Source: Marivirga lumbricoides
GTDB lineage: Bacteria; Bacteroidota; Bacteroidia; Cytophagales; Cyclobacteriaceae
DNA length: 64,000 nucleotides
Reading direction: 5' to 3'
NCBI RefSeq assembly: GCF_014636295.1
Contig: NZ_BMEC01000010.1
Span: 124,001-188,000, forward strand
Shown here: positions 17,441 through 25,624 of the stretch, one piece after another
Layout: every line of letters starts with the position of its first letter
Position numbering within the stretch: the first letter of the stretch is position 1
Notes under the pieces: model-generated
Told to the model about the DNA's origin: nothing
Seen by the model: only the letters and a program-made list of their open reading frames with translations
The model's database searches: none
Program-made: the position numbers and the translations under genes

Positions 17441-18157
17441 ATGGGAAGAGCATTTGAATACCGCAGAGCAGCTAAGGAAAAAAGATGGGATAAAATGTCC
17501 CGATTGTTTCCTCGACTGGCTAAAACTATTACCATGGCCGCCAAAGAAGGAGGCCCTGACCCGGAAATGAACGCTTCACTTCGGACTGCCATTCAGAATG
17601 CCAAGGCACAAAATATGCCTAAAGATAATATCGATGCAGCCATCAAAAGAGCATCCGGAGCTGATGCCGAAGACTATATTGAAGTTACTTTTGAAGGAAA
17701 AGGCCCGCATGGTGTTTTATTATTTATAGAATGTGCCACTGATAATAATAACAGAGTGGTTGCTAACATTAAATCTTACTTTAATAAAGATAAAGTAGGG
17801 GCTTCACTTGTACCAAATGGCTCCCTGGAATTCATGTTTTCCAGAAATGCTGTTTTTGAAATAGAAAAAACAGAGGGAATGGACATTGAAGAGCTTGAAT
17901 TAGAGCTGATTGATGCCGGTATGGAAGAGATAGAAGAAAATGAAGGCTTTATTTATGTATATGGCGATTACACCAACTTCGGATCACTTTCTAAAAAACT
18001 GGAAGAAATGAAGATTGATGTAAAAAGTGCTTCTTTGAAAAGATTTGCTACTACTCCGGTAGAATTCACTGACGAGCAAATGACAGATATTGAAAAACTG
18101 ATTGATAAAATTGAAGAGGATGATGATGTGCAGGCGGTTTATACCAACATTGCTTAA
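17441..18157 (+). CDS. YebC/PmpR (TACO1) family protein
   Basis: 238 residues, the usual family length. It begins [16 protein letters not shown], the Bacteroidota form of the YebC start, followed by [18 protein letters not shown] and [16 protein letters not shown], which belong to the conserved first domain. Members were described as transcriptional regulators and more recently as ribosome-associated factors that help translate difficult sequences such as polyproline; which applies here cannot be told from sequence. Acts in the cytoplasm. A strong terminator follows at 18183, so it is a monocistronic unit. Confidence 0.93.
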   Translation: MGRAFEYRRAAKEKRWDKMSRLFPRLAKTITMAAKEGGPDPEMNASLRTAIQNAKAQNMPKDNIDAAIKRASGADAEDYIEVTFEGKGPHGVLLFIECATDNNNRVVANIKSYFNKDKVGASLVPNGSLEFMFSRNAVFEIEKTEGMDIEELELELIDAGMEEIEENEGFIYVYGDYTNFGSLSKKLEEMKIDVKSASLKRFATTPVEFTDEQMTDIEKLIDKIEEDDDVQAVYTNIA

Positions 18158-18182
18158 AGTCAGCTCTCTAAAAATGATTAAG

Positions 18183-18207
18183 AGCCTCTTTTATTAGAGG
18201 CTTTTTT
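18183..18207 (+). terminator. Rho-independent terminator after the YebC gene
   Basis: AGCCTCT (18183-18189), six-base loop, AGAGGCT (18196-18202), then a run of six T. Ends the transcript 26 bases after the stop. Confidence 0.9.
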
Positions 18208-18284
18208 CTTTTCTAACTGAAAATACAAATACATTAGCACTTCAATATCTAAATTCTTAATTTTAGCGTCTTAAGATTATAAGT

Positions 18285-19487
18285 ATGAACTATCCATTAA
18301 GCGACCGCATCAATAACATGTCGGAATCGGCCACCTTGGCCATGGCTGCAAAAGCCAGAGAGTTGAAATCACAAGGCATTGATATCATCAGCCTTAGTTT
18401 GGGAGAGCCCGATTTTAAAACGCCCAAACACATTCAGGAAGCGGCAAAAAAAGCGATTGATAGCGAAAAGTATTTTGCTTACCCACCTGTTTCAGGCTAT
18501 TTAGATTTGAGAGAAGCTATTGCCCAAAAATTGCAGAAGGAAAACGGTATTCCTAGTTCTGCAGATCAGATTGTAGTGTCTAACGGAGCAAAACAATCTA
18601 TTGCTAATGTAATGCTGTCATTACTTAATCCTGGAGACGAAGTAATTGTATTTGCACCTTTCTGGGTGAGCTACGCTGAATTGGTAAAGCTTGCCGAAGG
18701 CACACCAGTTTTTGTTACCGGAACTCTTGAGAATGATTTTAAACCTTCTGCGCAACAATTAAAAGAAGCTATTACGCCTAAGACAAAAGCGATCTTGTAC
18801 TCGTCTCCTTGTAACCCTACAGGTAGTGTGTTTACAAAAGCTGAATTAGAAGCTATTGCTGAAGTAGTAAAAGAACATACAGATCTTTTAGTAATCTCTG
18901 ATGAAATTTATGAACATATTAATTTCGGAACGGAAGGTCATACAAGTATTGGTGCTTTGCCGGGTATGGCTGAGAGAACCATTACAGTAAATGGTTTTTC
19001 AAAAGGTTTTGCTATGACAGGCTGGAGAGTGGGTTATATTTCTGCACCGCTACCTATTGCGAAAGCAGCTACGAAAATTCAGGGACAAATAACCTCAGGA
19101 AATTCTTCCATTGCACAACGTGCTGCTTTAGCTGCCATCACTGAAGACTTAACTCCTACTTTAGATATGACAAAAACATATCACAAACGTAGAGATATGA
19201 TGTTGGAGCTTTTGGAAGAAATGCCGGGTGTAGTGACGAATGTTCCTACAGGTGCGTTTTATATATTCCCTGATGTAAGCAGCTTTTTTGGTAAGTCAGA
19301 TGGAGAGACTACCATTGGAGATGCGGATGATTTAGCTATTTACTTATTGAACAAAGCGCATGTTTCAGTGGTAACAGGAGGAGCTTTCGGAGCGCCAAAT
19401 TGTATCCGCATTTCTTACGCAGCTTCTGATGCAGAGCTTAAAGAAGCAATGGTAAGAATGAAAAAAGTGTTGAGCGAGTTAAAATAA
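18285..19487 (+). CDS. Class I PLP-dependent aminotransferase (aspartate aminotransferase type)
   Basis: 400 residues, fold-type I. Substrate and PLP motifs are in order: SLGEPDF near 40, SNGAKQSI near 100, SSPCNPTG near 175, SDEIYE near 205, the PLP lysine in NGFSKGFAMTGWRVG (Lys240), and the C-terminal Arg in NCIRISYAAS (substrate carboxylate binding). Closest to the bacterial Ib aspartate aminotransferases, which move the amino group between aspartate and 2-oxoglutarate; some also use prephenate. Cytoplasmic. The kinase gene starts 2 bases after its stop, so the two are probably one transcript. Confidence 0.92.
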   Translation: MNYPLSDRINNMSESATLAMAAKARELKSQGIDIISLSLGEPDFKTPKHIQEAAKKAIDSEKYFAYPPVSGYLDLREAIAQKLQKENGIPSSADQIVVSNGAKQSIANVMLSLLNPGDEVIVFAPFWVSYAELVKLAEGTPVFVTGTLENDFKPSAQQLKEAITPKTKAILYSSPCNPTGSVFTKAELEAIAEVVKEHTDLLVISDEIYEHINFGTEGHTSIGALPGMAERTITVNGFSKGFAMTGWRVGYISAPLPIAKAATKIQGQITSGNSSIAQRAALAAITEDLTPTLDMTKTYHKRRDMMLELLEEMPGVVTNVPTGAFYIFPDVSSFFGKSDGETTIGDADDLAIYLLNKAHVSVVTGGAFGAPNCIRISYAASDAELKEAMVRMKKVLSELK

Positions 19488-19489
19488 GC

Positions 19490-20485
19490 ATGTCTTTCAC
19501 TTCTATAGAAGAAATATTCAAAGCCTTTGACCAATTGAAAATATTGGTCATTGGCGATGTAATGATAGATTCCTACGTATGGGGTAACGTTTCCAGAATT
19601 TCCCCTGAAGCACCGGTTCCTGTTGTAAACGTAAAAAACAGGGAAAAAAGATTGGGAGGAGCTGCCAATGTTGCGTTAAACCTTCAATCTATGGGAGCAG
19701 AGCCTATTTTATGTTCAGTTTTGGGAGATGATGAAGACAGCGATGTTTTCATCGATCTTTTAAATAGGAGAACGATTTCTTCACGTGGATTGGTGAAAAG
19801 CAAAGACCGTATAACTACTGTTAAGGAAAGAGTACTGGCAGGATCTCAGCATTTATTGAGGGTAGATAGCGAATCTTTAACGGAACTGAATGCTGCTGAA
19901 GAAGAAAAATTGCAGTCTCATATTTTAAAATTACTTCCTGAGGTTAATGCGGTAATTTTTGAAGATTACGATAAAGGTACCATTACAGCTTCTATAATAA
20001 AAACAACTATTGAAGCAGCAGTTCAACAAGGTATTCCCACAATTGTAGATCCAAAGAAGAATAATTTCTTCCATTATAAAGAAGTCGATTTGTTTAAGCC
20101 TAACCTGAAGGAATTGAAAGAAGGCTTGAATACAGTTTTTGATTACCACGATGAAGAGGCTTTAAAAACACAAACCTCTCGTTTACGGGAAATTTTACAA
20201 GCCCGGTATGTGATGACTACACTCTCGGAAAAGGGAGTGTATATTCAGGGAGAGACGATAGAGCATTCCATTCCGGCACATAAAAGGAGCATTTCTGATG
20301 TTTCAGGCGCAGGAGATACCGTTGTAAGTATAGCGGGTTTATGTATGGCTCTCCAACTATCACCTTATTTTACAGCGGCTTTAGCTAATTTAGGTGGGGG
20401 CATTGTGTGTGAGGAGTTGGGAGTTGTGCCAATCAATAAGCAACGTTTGCTGGAAGAGGCTTTAAAGAACAAATTGCAGCTGTGA
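19490..20485 (+). CDS. rfaE1: PfkB-family kinase, HldE/RfaE domain I type (heptose 7-phosphate kinase)
   Basis: 331 residues, a ribokinase fold. N-terminal motif VIGDVMIDSYVWG with SPEAPVPVV and LGGAANVA is characteristic of the RfaE/HldE kinase domain. Toward the C-terminus VSGAGDT carries the catalytic base Asp276. HldE domain I phosphorylates D-glycero-D-manno-heptose 7-phosphate at C1 on the way to ADP-heptose for LPS core. Only the kinase half is present; the nucleotidyltransferase half must be another gene if the pathway operates. It follows the aminotransferase by 2 bases and overlaps the trkH start (GTGA). Confidence 0.88.
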   Translation: MSFTSIEEIFKAFDQLKILVIGDVMIDSYVWGNVSRISPEAPVPVVNVKNREKRLGGAANVALNLQSMGAEPILCSVLGDDEDSDVFIDLLNRRTISSRGLVKSKDRITTVKERVLAGSQHLLRVDSESLTELNAAEEEKLQSHILKLLPEVNAVIFEDYDKGTITASIIKTTIEAAVQQGIPTIVDPKKNNFFHYKEVDLFKPNLKELKEGLNTVFDYHDEEALKTQTSRLREILQARYVMTTLSEKGVYIQGETIEHSIPAHKRSISDVSGAGDTVVSIAGLCMALQLSPYFTAALANLGGGIVCEELGVVPINKQRLLEEALKNKLQL

Positions 20486-22305
20486 AATTTTCAAAACTAA
20501 AAAATGCTTTTGCCGAGTGGCTCAATAATGCGATCTACAGCAGCAGAACCTCCGTGCTCAATACAGTATCCTCATTAAAGGCGTTTATGTGGTTGGCCGC
20601 TACAGTTTTGTTGCTGTATGTGTTCGGGTTTGATGTGGATGAGAAGGGGCTAAAACAGATTTTTTTGGCATTAGATGTAGTTCTTCTTATCTATTTCCTC
20701 ACTTTCCTCACCCGGTTTCTCTACTCCTTCCGGAGGTATGAATTTTTAAAGAACCATATTTTAGAGGTAATATTGGTAATAATAATTATTATCAACTCAG
20801 TAAGTAATCATTTTTTCGACAACCAGATTCTAGGTTTTTTTAGCGAAAACCTGGATTTTAAGAGTTATGAAGATGCCTACCTTACCTTTATTACCTTCTT
20901 TTTCCTGATTATTATTATTTATGAAATTATTCAGGCCAGCACTATTTTATCGCGCTTAAAAACCAAGCCAGCAAGAACTTTCATTTACAGTTTTATTCTC
21001 TTGATATTATTGGGTACCGGCTTACTAATGCTTCCTACCATGACTGTTGATGAAGGCACCATGTCCTTTATGGATGCACTCTTTACTTCAGTAAGCGCCA
21101 GTTGTGTTACAGGGTTAATTGTAGTAGATACTGCTACTTATTTCACCTTAAAAGGTCAGTTTGTAATTTTGATTTTATTTCAGTTAGGTGGTTTAGGGAT
21201 TATATCATTTGCTTCATTTTTTGGTACCTTCTTAAAAACAGGAGTAGGAATTAAGCAGCAATTGATGCTGCAGGATTTCCTAATAAGCGACTCTTTATTT
21301 TCAGCGAAGGGCTTGTTAAGAAAGGTCATCATTATCACTTTTTTGGTAGAATTTGTCTCATTTGTATTAATTTTCTTCACCTGGGGACCGGATGTGCAGT
21401 TTAGCTCTGTAGGTCAAAAATTGTTTTTCTCAGTTTTTCATGCTGTCAGTGCATTCTGTAATGCAGGTTTCAGTCTTTTTACTAATGGACTCTTTGAAAA
21501 TGGTGTGGCCTCAAGTTATTTATTGCACATTGTAATTGCCCTTACATTAATTTTAGGTGGTTTAGGCTTTTCGGCCATGCAGGATTTATTCAGTATTTCC
21601 AGTTTAAGAGAAAGGCTTAAAAGTCCGTGGAAAGATTGGAAACTAAGCACCAAAATAGCAGTATACACATCTCTGGTACTATTGGCCTCCGGCATGTTGG
21701 TTTTCTATCTTTTAGAAAAGGATAATACTTTGGCTAAACAAAATCTGGTGGAATCGATGATTACCAGTTTTTTTCAATCCGCAACCGCAAGAACTGCTGG
21801 TTTTAATACCATCGATTTTTCTGCTATCAGAATTCCAACAATTATTTTAATCTCATTTCTGATGTTTATTGGAGCTTCTTCAGGTTCAGTGGGTGGAGGT
21901 ATCAAAACATCGACATTCTATCTGCTAATCACTTCAGTATTAGCTACTTTAAGAGGGAAGGCTAAAATTGAGATAGATAGAAAATTTATTCCGAAAGAGT
22001 TGCTTTTCAAAGCTCTAAGTATATTTTTCTTTGCGGCTTCTATTAACCTGATTGCTATTTTTACCCTAACTATTACAGACAGCGATATTTCATTGCCACA
22101 GCTTATTTTTGAGCAGGTTTCAGCTTTCGGAACTGTAGGTTTAAGTACTGGCATAACGTCAAATTTATCTACTGCAGGTAGAATTGTAATCATTCTGTCC
22201 ATGTTTATCGGGAGGGTAGGAACCTTAACATTCGCGCTTGCCTTAAGTAGCAGAAAAGCTACTAAAGGGTATAAATATCCGAAAGCACACCTTATGGTTG
22301 GGTAA
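20482..22305 (+). CDS. trkH: TrkH family potassium transporter (membrane subunit)
   Basis: 607 residues, GTG start overlapping the previous stop as GTGA. An N-terminal group of about four helices (to about 150) precedes the TrkH/KtrB core, with four pore-loop repeats: SVSASCVTGL, SAFCNAGFSLF, SATARTAGFNTID and QVSAFGTVGLSTG; the glycines line the K+ filter. The motif SGSVGGGIKTST is also typical. It imports K+ across the cytoplasmic membrane and normally needs a TrkA/KtrA RCK partner, which is not in this window. The neighbouring 22370-24400 region is a ruined high-affinity Kdp system, so this may be the main K+ importer (inference). Confidence 0.93.
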   Translation: MKFSKLKNAFAEWLNNAIYSSRTSVLNTVSSLKAFMWLAATVLLLYVFGFDVDEKGLKQIFLALDVVLLIYFLTFLTRFLYSFRRYEFLKNHILEVILVIIIIINSVSNHFFDNQILGFFSENLDFKSYEDAYLTFITFFFLIIIIYEIIQASTILSRLKTKPARTFIYSFILLILLGTGLLMLPTMTVDEGTMSFMDALFTSVSASCVTGLIVVDTATYFTLKGQFVILILFQLGGLGIISFASFFGTFLKTGVGIKQQLMLQDFLISDSLFSAKGLLRKVIIITFLVEFVSFVLIFFTWGPDVQFSSVGQKLFFSVFHAVSAFCNAGFSLFTNGLFENGVASSYLLHIVIALTLILGGLGFSAMQDLFSISSLRERLKSPWKDWKLSTKIAVYTSLVLLASGMLVFYLLEKDNTLAKQNLVESMITSFFQSATARTAGFNTIDFSAIRIPTIILISFLMFIGASSGSVGGGIKTSTFYLLITSVLATLRGKAKIEIDRKFIPKELLFKALSIFFFAASINLIAIFTLTITDSDISLPQLIFEQVSAFGTVGLSTGITSNLSTAGRIVIILSMFIGRVGTLTFALALSSRKATKGYKYPKAHLMVG

Positions 22306-22369
22306 AGCGAAATTTGATTGACAAAAAAGATTTATTTGATCATAGGGCAATAGGACACTCTACCCAAAA
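22306..22369. other. Junction between trkH and the kdpD remnant
   Basis: 64 bases from the trkH stop to where kdpD similarity fades. No terminator hairpin is seen; sequence is AT-rich. It may contain further unrecognisable kdpD debris. Confidence 0.4.
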
Positions 22370-22639
22370 AATAGATCCTCTAATACTACATCTGGTTTAG
22401 CTTTTAAAAGCCTTCCAGATCCATTTCTTTAATTGCCTCAACTAAAGCTGCAGTTTCTTTTCGGTTATGTGTTTCAATAAAACCTATTCTGACATCTAAA
22501 TTGGATTTCAGCAATTCATGAGCTTCCTGCAAGAAACGGTAGGTTTTACCTACACCGGCAATCATGCCGATGTAGATTTTTAAGCTTCCTTTTAACGCTT
22601 TATAATGAGCTGTAAAAAATTGTCATAGCTTGTAGACAT
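22370..22639 (-). pseudogene. kdpD: Remnant of kdpD (sensor kinase N-terminus)
   Basis: Minus-strand translation starts MSTSYDNFLQLIIKR at 22639 and hits a stop, but after a one-frame shift continues LKGSLKIYIGMIAGVGKTYR, then FLQEAHELLKSNLDVRIGF and IETHNRKETAALVEA, which is the KdpD N-terminal domain with its Walker A (GVGKT). It then jumps to EMDLEG and, in another frame, LLKAKPDVVL, which lie further along in KdpD, so about 20 codons are missing internally. All the sensor and kinase domains are absent. This is a decayed fragment, not a gene. It sits just downstream of the intact porin gene, where kdpD lies in Bacteroidota kdp operons. Confidence 0.85.
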
Positions 22640-22671
22640 TTTAAAAATGTAATTATAGATGCTTTAAATTA

Positions 22672-23835
22672 TTAAAAGCGAACAGACATTGAGGTTCCTA
22701 AAAAGAAGTTAGTATCAGTAGGTGTGCCCTCATTCATAAAAATCAGATCTTCGCTATTAAAGCTTCTTGCTTCTATCCTCCATAAGGCATTTTCTGTTAC
22801 AGCATAATCCAGGTTTAAAGAATAACCCAAGGTTTGGAATCCATTTGGGGTATTACCTGGAATAATAACACCATTTTCATCTGAATAGAATTCTAGTCTA
22901 CCTGCAAGGGATAAGTTATTACTTAAATCATACTTAGCGATCATTACAGGTGCATACCAGGTATTGTAGGTGCTACTTTCAGGTGCATCTTGTTGAATAC
23001 CGATATCAAAACCGGCAATTAAGCCTAACTTTTCGCTTAGTTGAAAAATACCGTAAAGGTTATGGAAATACCTCATTTGCCTGATGCTGTCTGGCGTATC
23101 ACTTCCTATGAAGGAACTGCTGTTTAAAGTAACTTTTTCATTAGGTGAGTAAGTTACCTGATGTCCAAAAGCAGGAGTTTGATTACCATCCACTCTTTGA
23201 ATTCTCTGCCAACCATTGAGCAGTAAACCACTCAAAAACCATTTTTCATCTTCTGAAGTATACGATATTTTAGCACCAGATAAAAAGTAAGGAGAGTTTT
23301 CAGCTAAAATACTTCTTGTCATATTCCATGTATCAGCTCCTACAGCGCTTTCAAAACCTATATGAGAAGCGAAAATTCCTGCATCTATCCACAAATTTTT
23401 ATTTTTAGAAATTTTTACTCCGGCATTGGCTTCAAAAATATTTTTAATAACACCTGGTTCTGCTGATAAATTAGCATTTGCATAAGTACCTGTCATTAAA
23501 GCTAGTTTGCCCCTTACTTTATCATTATCATATTCAGCCATGAGATAGCCAAAGTTCAGATTTACTTCATTATGCCTGCTAAATGAATAAAGAAAATCAG
23601 GCCTGTTATGGTTTGCAGGATTACCAAAGTCATACACATAATAGGCTTCTAAGTATCCGCTGAACTTAAGAGGTTTGTCATTCTCTATTTCTTGTGCTGT
23701 TGCATTTGAAATGATAATATTGCATCCAATGACTGCAATTATGCATAGTTTGAATAATTGTAAGCTTAGCATGCCTGGGGTTCTACTTGCCTTATTTTCA
23801 GAAGCAGTTGTTTGAGTATTAATTATATTTTGCAT
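22672..23835 (-). CDS. Outer-membrane beta-barrel porin of the kdp locus
   Basis: 387 residues. N-terminal export signal (hydrophobic stretch about 28-45, ending NATAQ; a start at 23772 is also possible). The remainder is amphipathic beta-rich sequence with many aromatic residues, ending SMSVRF, a C-terminal Phe as expected for an outer-membrane barrel. In Bacteroidota a porin of this type is commonly encoded between kdpC and kdpD, and here fragments of exactly those two genes flank it. It presumably let K+ or other small solutes through the outer membrane for KdpABC. The frame is undamaged although the flanking genes are ruined, so it is either still useful or only recently freed from selection. 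Confidence 0.8.
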   Translation of the reverse strand: MQNIINTQTTASENKASRTPGMLSLQLFKLCIIAVIGCNIIISNATAQEIENDKPLKFSGYLEAYYVYDFGNPANHNRPDFLYSFSRHNEVNLNFGYLMAEYDNDKVRGKLALMTGTYANANLSAEPGVIKNIFEANAGVKISKNKNLWIDAGIFASHIGFESAVGADTWNMTRSILAENSPYFLSGAKISYTSEDEKWFLSGLLLNGWQRIQRVDGNQTPAFGHQVTYSPNEKVTLNSSSFIGSDTPDSIRQMRYFHNLYGIFQLSEKLGLIAGFDIGIQQDAPESSTYNTWYAPVMIAKYDLSNNLSLAGRLEFYSDENGVIIPGNTPNGFQTLGYSLNLDYAVTENALWRIEARSFNSEDLIFMNEGTPTDTNFFLGTSMSVRF

Positions 23836-23906
23836 ATTTCGAAATTTAATAGATATTCAAATGGGTTGGTGTAATTGCATGGAATATCCGACCCTATTTT
23901 CATTTT

Positions 23907-24050
23907 TTAATTCGTCTGAAGCAGGTTAATTTTTAAAGTATTTATTCTATCAGAAGGTTCAGAAATAACTACAAGCGGTTTTCCAGTATATTCATACACT
24001 AAATCTTGCAGATTTTCGATCTCTATATTTCTCACCTTTATAATTCGTTC
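23907..24050 (-). pseudogene. kdpC: Remnant of kdpC (C-terminal ~42 codons)
   Basis: Minus-strand frame ending at 23907 reads VRNIEIENLQDLVYEYTGKP followed by ISEPSDRINTLKINLLQ. This matches the KdpC C-terminus pattern (LV..xTxxPL...g.p.vNVLkLNLaLd). The rest of kdpC, and all of kdpA and kdpB, are missing: immediately upstream the sequence changes to an NtrC-type regulator remnant. A 69-codon open frame here (from 24116) is an accidental join of the two fragments. Assignment is by pattern memory and is less certain than that of the kdpD piece. Confidence 0.65.
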
Positions 24051-24059
24051 TACTTGTAT

Positions 24060-24400
24060 TAAAGTGTTTTTTATTACCAAAAAGCTCGGGTTATAATAAA
24101 TCTTTACTGAGTGCACTACAGTTTACAGCCACAAATTCATTTTTTGCTCTGGGACTTTCCCCATGTATAGCATTTGCAAAAACCTTTTTTCCTGTACCAG
24201 CAGGTCCTGTCAATAAAACATGTCAGGTAATTTGATATCACATAACACGATTAGTGCCTGCCAGCTTTTGCAGTCCTGCTTTAGCATTTTCGGAACTGAA
24301 AATCTCATAACCCTCTAAAGAGATAGTTTTAGACAGTAAGTCCCGAATATCTTTTTCGTCATCTATAATTAATATTGTTTGTATTGGACTATTGTTAAAG
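24060..24400 (-). pseudogene. Remnant of an NtrC-type response regulator (sigma-54 activator)
   Basis: Minus strand from about 24384 encodes a receiver start, ILIIDDEKDIRDLLSKTISL, with the acidic pair DD, continuing to GLQKLAGTNRVM and a stop; CDIKLPDM, which would hold the phosphorylated Asp, continues in another frame. It then jumps to an AAA+ start, VLLTGPAGTGKKVFANAIHG with Walker A, then FVAVNCSALSKDLL, a stop, and ELFG. The receiver end, the linker, most of AAA+ and the DNA-binding domain are deleted. The position upstream of kdp remnants suggests it once regulated the operon. Confidence 0.85.
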
Positions 24401-24777
24401 AAGAATTAAACTTCTGCTTTTATTTTCATCGCTTAAAGTTGGAAATGGTATTTTTGATATCAAAGTTCTCATTTAATATAATTACTTAGAGGGTTTGCAT
24501 GCATTTTTTATAAATGAAGCTTAATGTTGCTTCCATCATTTAGTAAGAGGTTTCCTTACTTTCTTATCTCACTATATTACTCGTTAATAAATTTCTTTTA
24601 CAAAAGATGCATTCTCTGCTCTATACGAGGTTAAATTAAACGAAAATCAAACGTTTCTCACGACAAGACATCTTACTATATCATCGATAAATGCGTTATA
24701 ATTTATGATATTTTTATTTTAACTATGCCACAATGTCATAACTTTAAGTTTGGTGCTATTTTAGCTAATTTTGAATC
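24401..24777. other. Gap before dapF, no gene seen
   Basis: 377 AT-rich bases with no credible frame. TAATTTTG at 24766-24773 resembles a -7 element but lies only 4 bases before the dapF start. Probably promoter DNA plus further decayed sequence of the old kdp locus. Confidence 0.5.
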
Positions 24778-25557
24778 ATGATAGAAATCCCATTTCATAA
24801 ATATCAGGGAACAGGTAACGATTTCGTGATGGTAGATAACCGTTCGGGACTGATAGATAGAAACGACAAAAAATTTGCTCAAAAACTGTGTGATAGAAAA
24901 TTTGGGGTAGGATCAGATGGTCTTATTCTAATAGAAAATCATGAAAAGTACGATTTTGAAATGGTATTCTTTAACCCTGATGGCTCACAAAGTATGTGTG
25001 GCAATGGTAGCAGGTGTGCTGTTAAATTTGCTCAATATCTGGCAATCATAGAGGACCGAACCATCTTTCTTTCTACCGATGGTGTTCATACTGCTACAAT
25101 AGACGGAGATACTGTAAGCCTGAGCATGCAGGATGTGCAACCGGATAAGATTGTTACCTTTCCGGAACATTTTACCATTAATACAGGCTCACCTCATTAT
25201 GTTATCTTCGCCAGTAACATTGAGCATAAATCCGTTAAAGAGGAGGGGGCACAGATTCGTTACAGTGATGAATTTAAAGAGAAAGGCATCAACGTCAACT
25301 TCGTTGAAAAACTAGGGAAACAAAAAATTGCCGTTCGTACTTATGAAAGAGGCGTAGAAGATGAAACGCTATCTTGTGGAACAGGTGTTACAGCTTGTGC
25401 CATCGCTCATGTATTACATGGAGGAGTTTCTCCGGTACATATTTCTACTTTAGGCGGTGATCTGATTGTTAAATTTGATTTACAAGATGGAGCTGCGAAG
25501 AACGTTTATCTTGAAGGACCGGCAATGAAAGTGTATGAAGGGCAAATCAAGCTCTGA
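24778..25557 (+). CDS. dapF: Diaminopimelate epimerase DapF
   Basis: 259 residues, the family's usual length. The two catalytic cysteines are visible: Cys74 in SMCGNGSRC and Cys200 in LSCGTGVTA; FHKYQGTGNDFV near the N-terminus and YERGVEDETL are family signatures. Converts LL- to meso-diaminopimelate for peptidoglycan and lysine, in the cytoplasm, without a cofactor. Stands 67 bases before secA on the same strand. Confidence 0.97.
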   Translation: MIEIPFHKYQGTGNDFVMVDNRSGLIDRNDKKFAQKLCDRKFGVGSDGLILIENHEKYDFEMVFFNPDGSQSMCGNGSRCAVKFAQYLAIIEDRTIFLSTDGVHTATIDGDTVSLSMQDVQPDKIVTFPEHFTINTGSPHYVIFASNIEHKSVKEEGAQIRYSDEFKEKGINVNFVEKLGKQKIAVRTYERGVEDETLSCGTGVTACAIAHVLHGGVSPVHISTLGGDLIVKFDLQDGAAKNVYLEGPAMKVYEGQIKL

Positions 25558-25624
25558 AAAACAATAGAATTAGTAAAAAAGCGTGTAAATTAGCACATAT
25601 TTTCAATTAATATTTGAACAACCA

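Noticed and set aside
23907-24116. 69-codon minus-strand frame as a real gene
   Set aside because: Its first third is out-of-frame NtrC sequence, and the rest is the kdpC tail, so it is a chance fusion of remnants.
24766-24773. TAATTTTG as the dapF promoter -7 element
   Set aside because: It lies 4 bases before the start codon, which would imply a leaderless message; no -33 element at a fitting distance.
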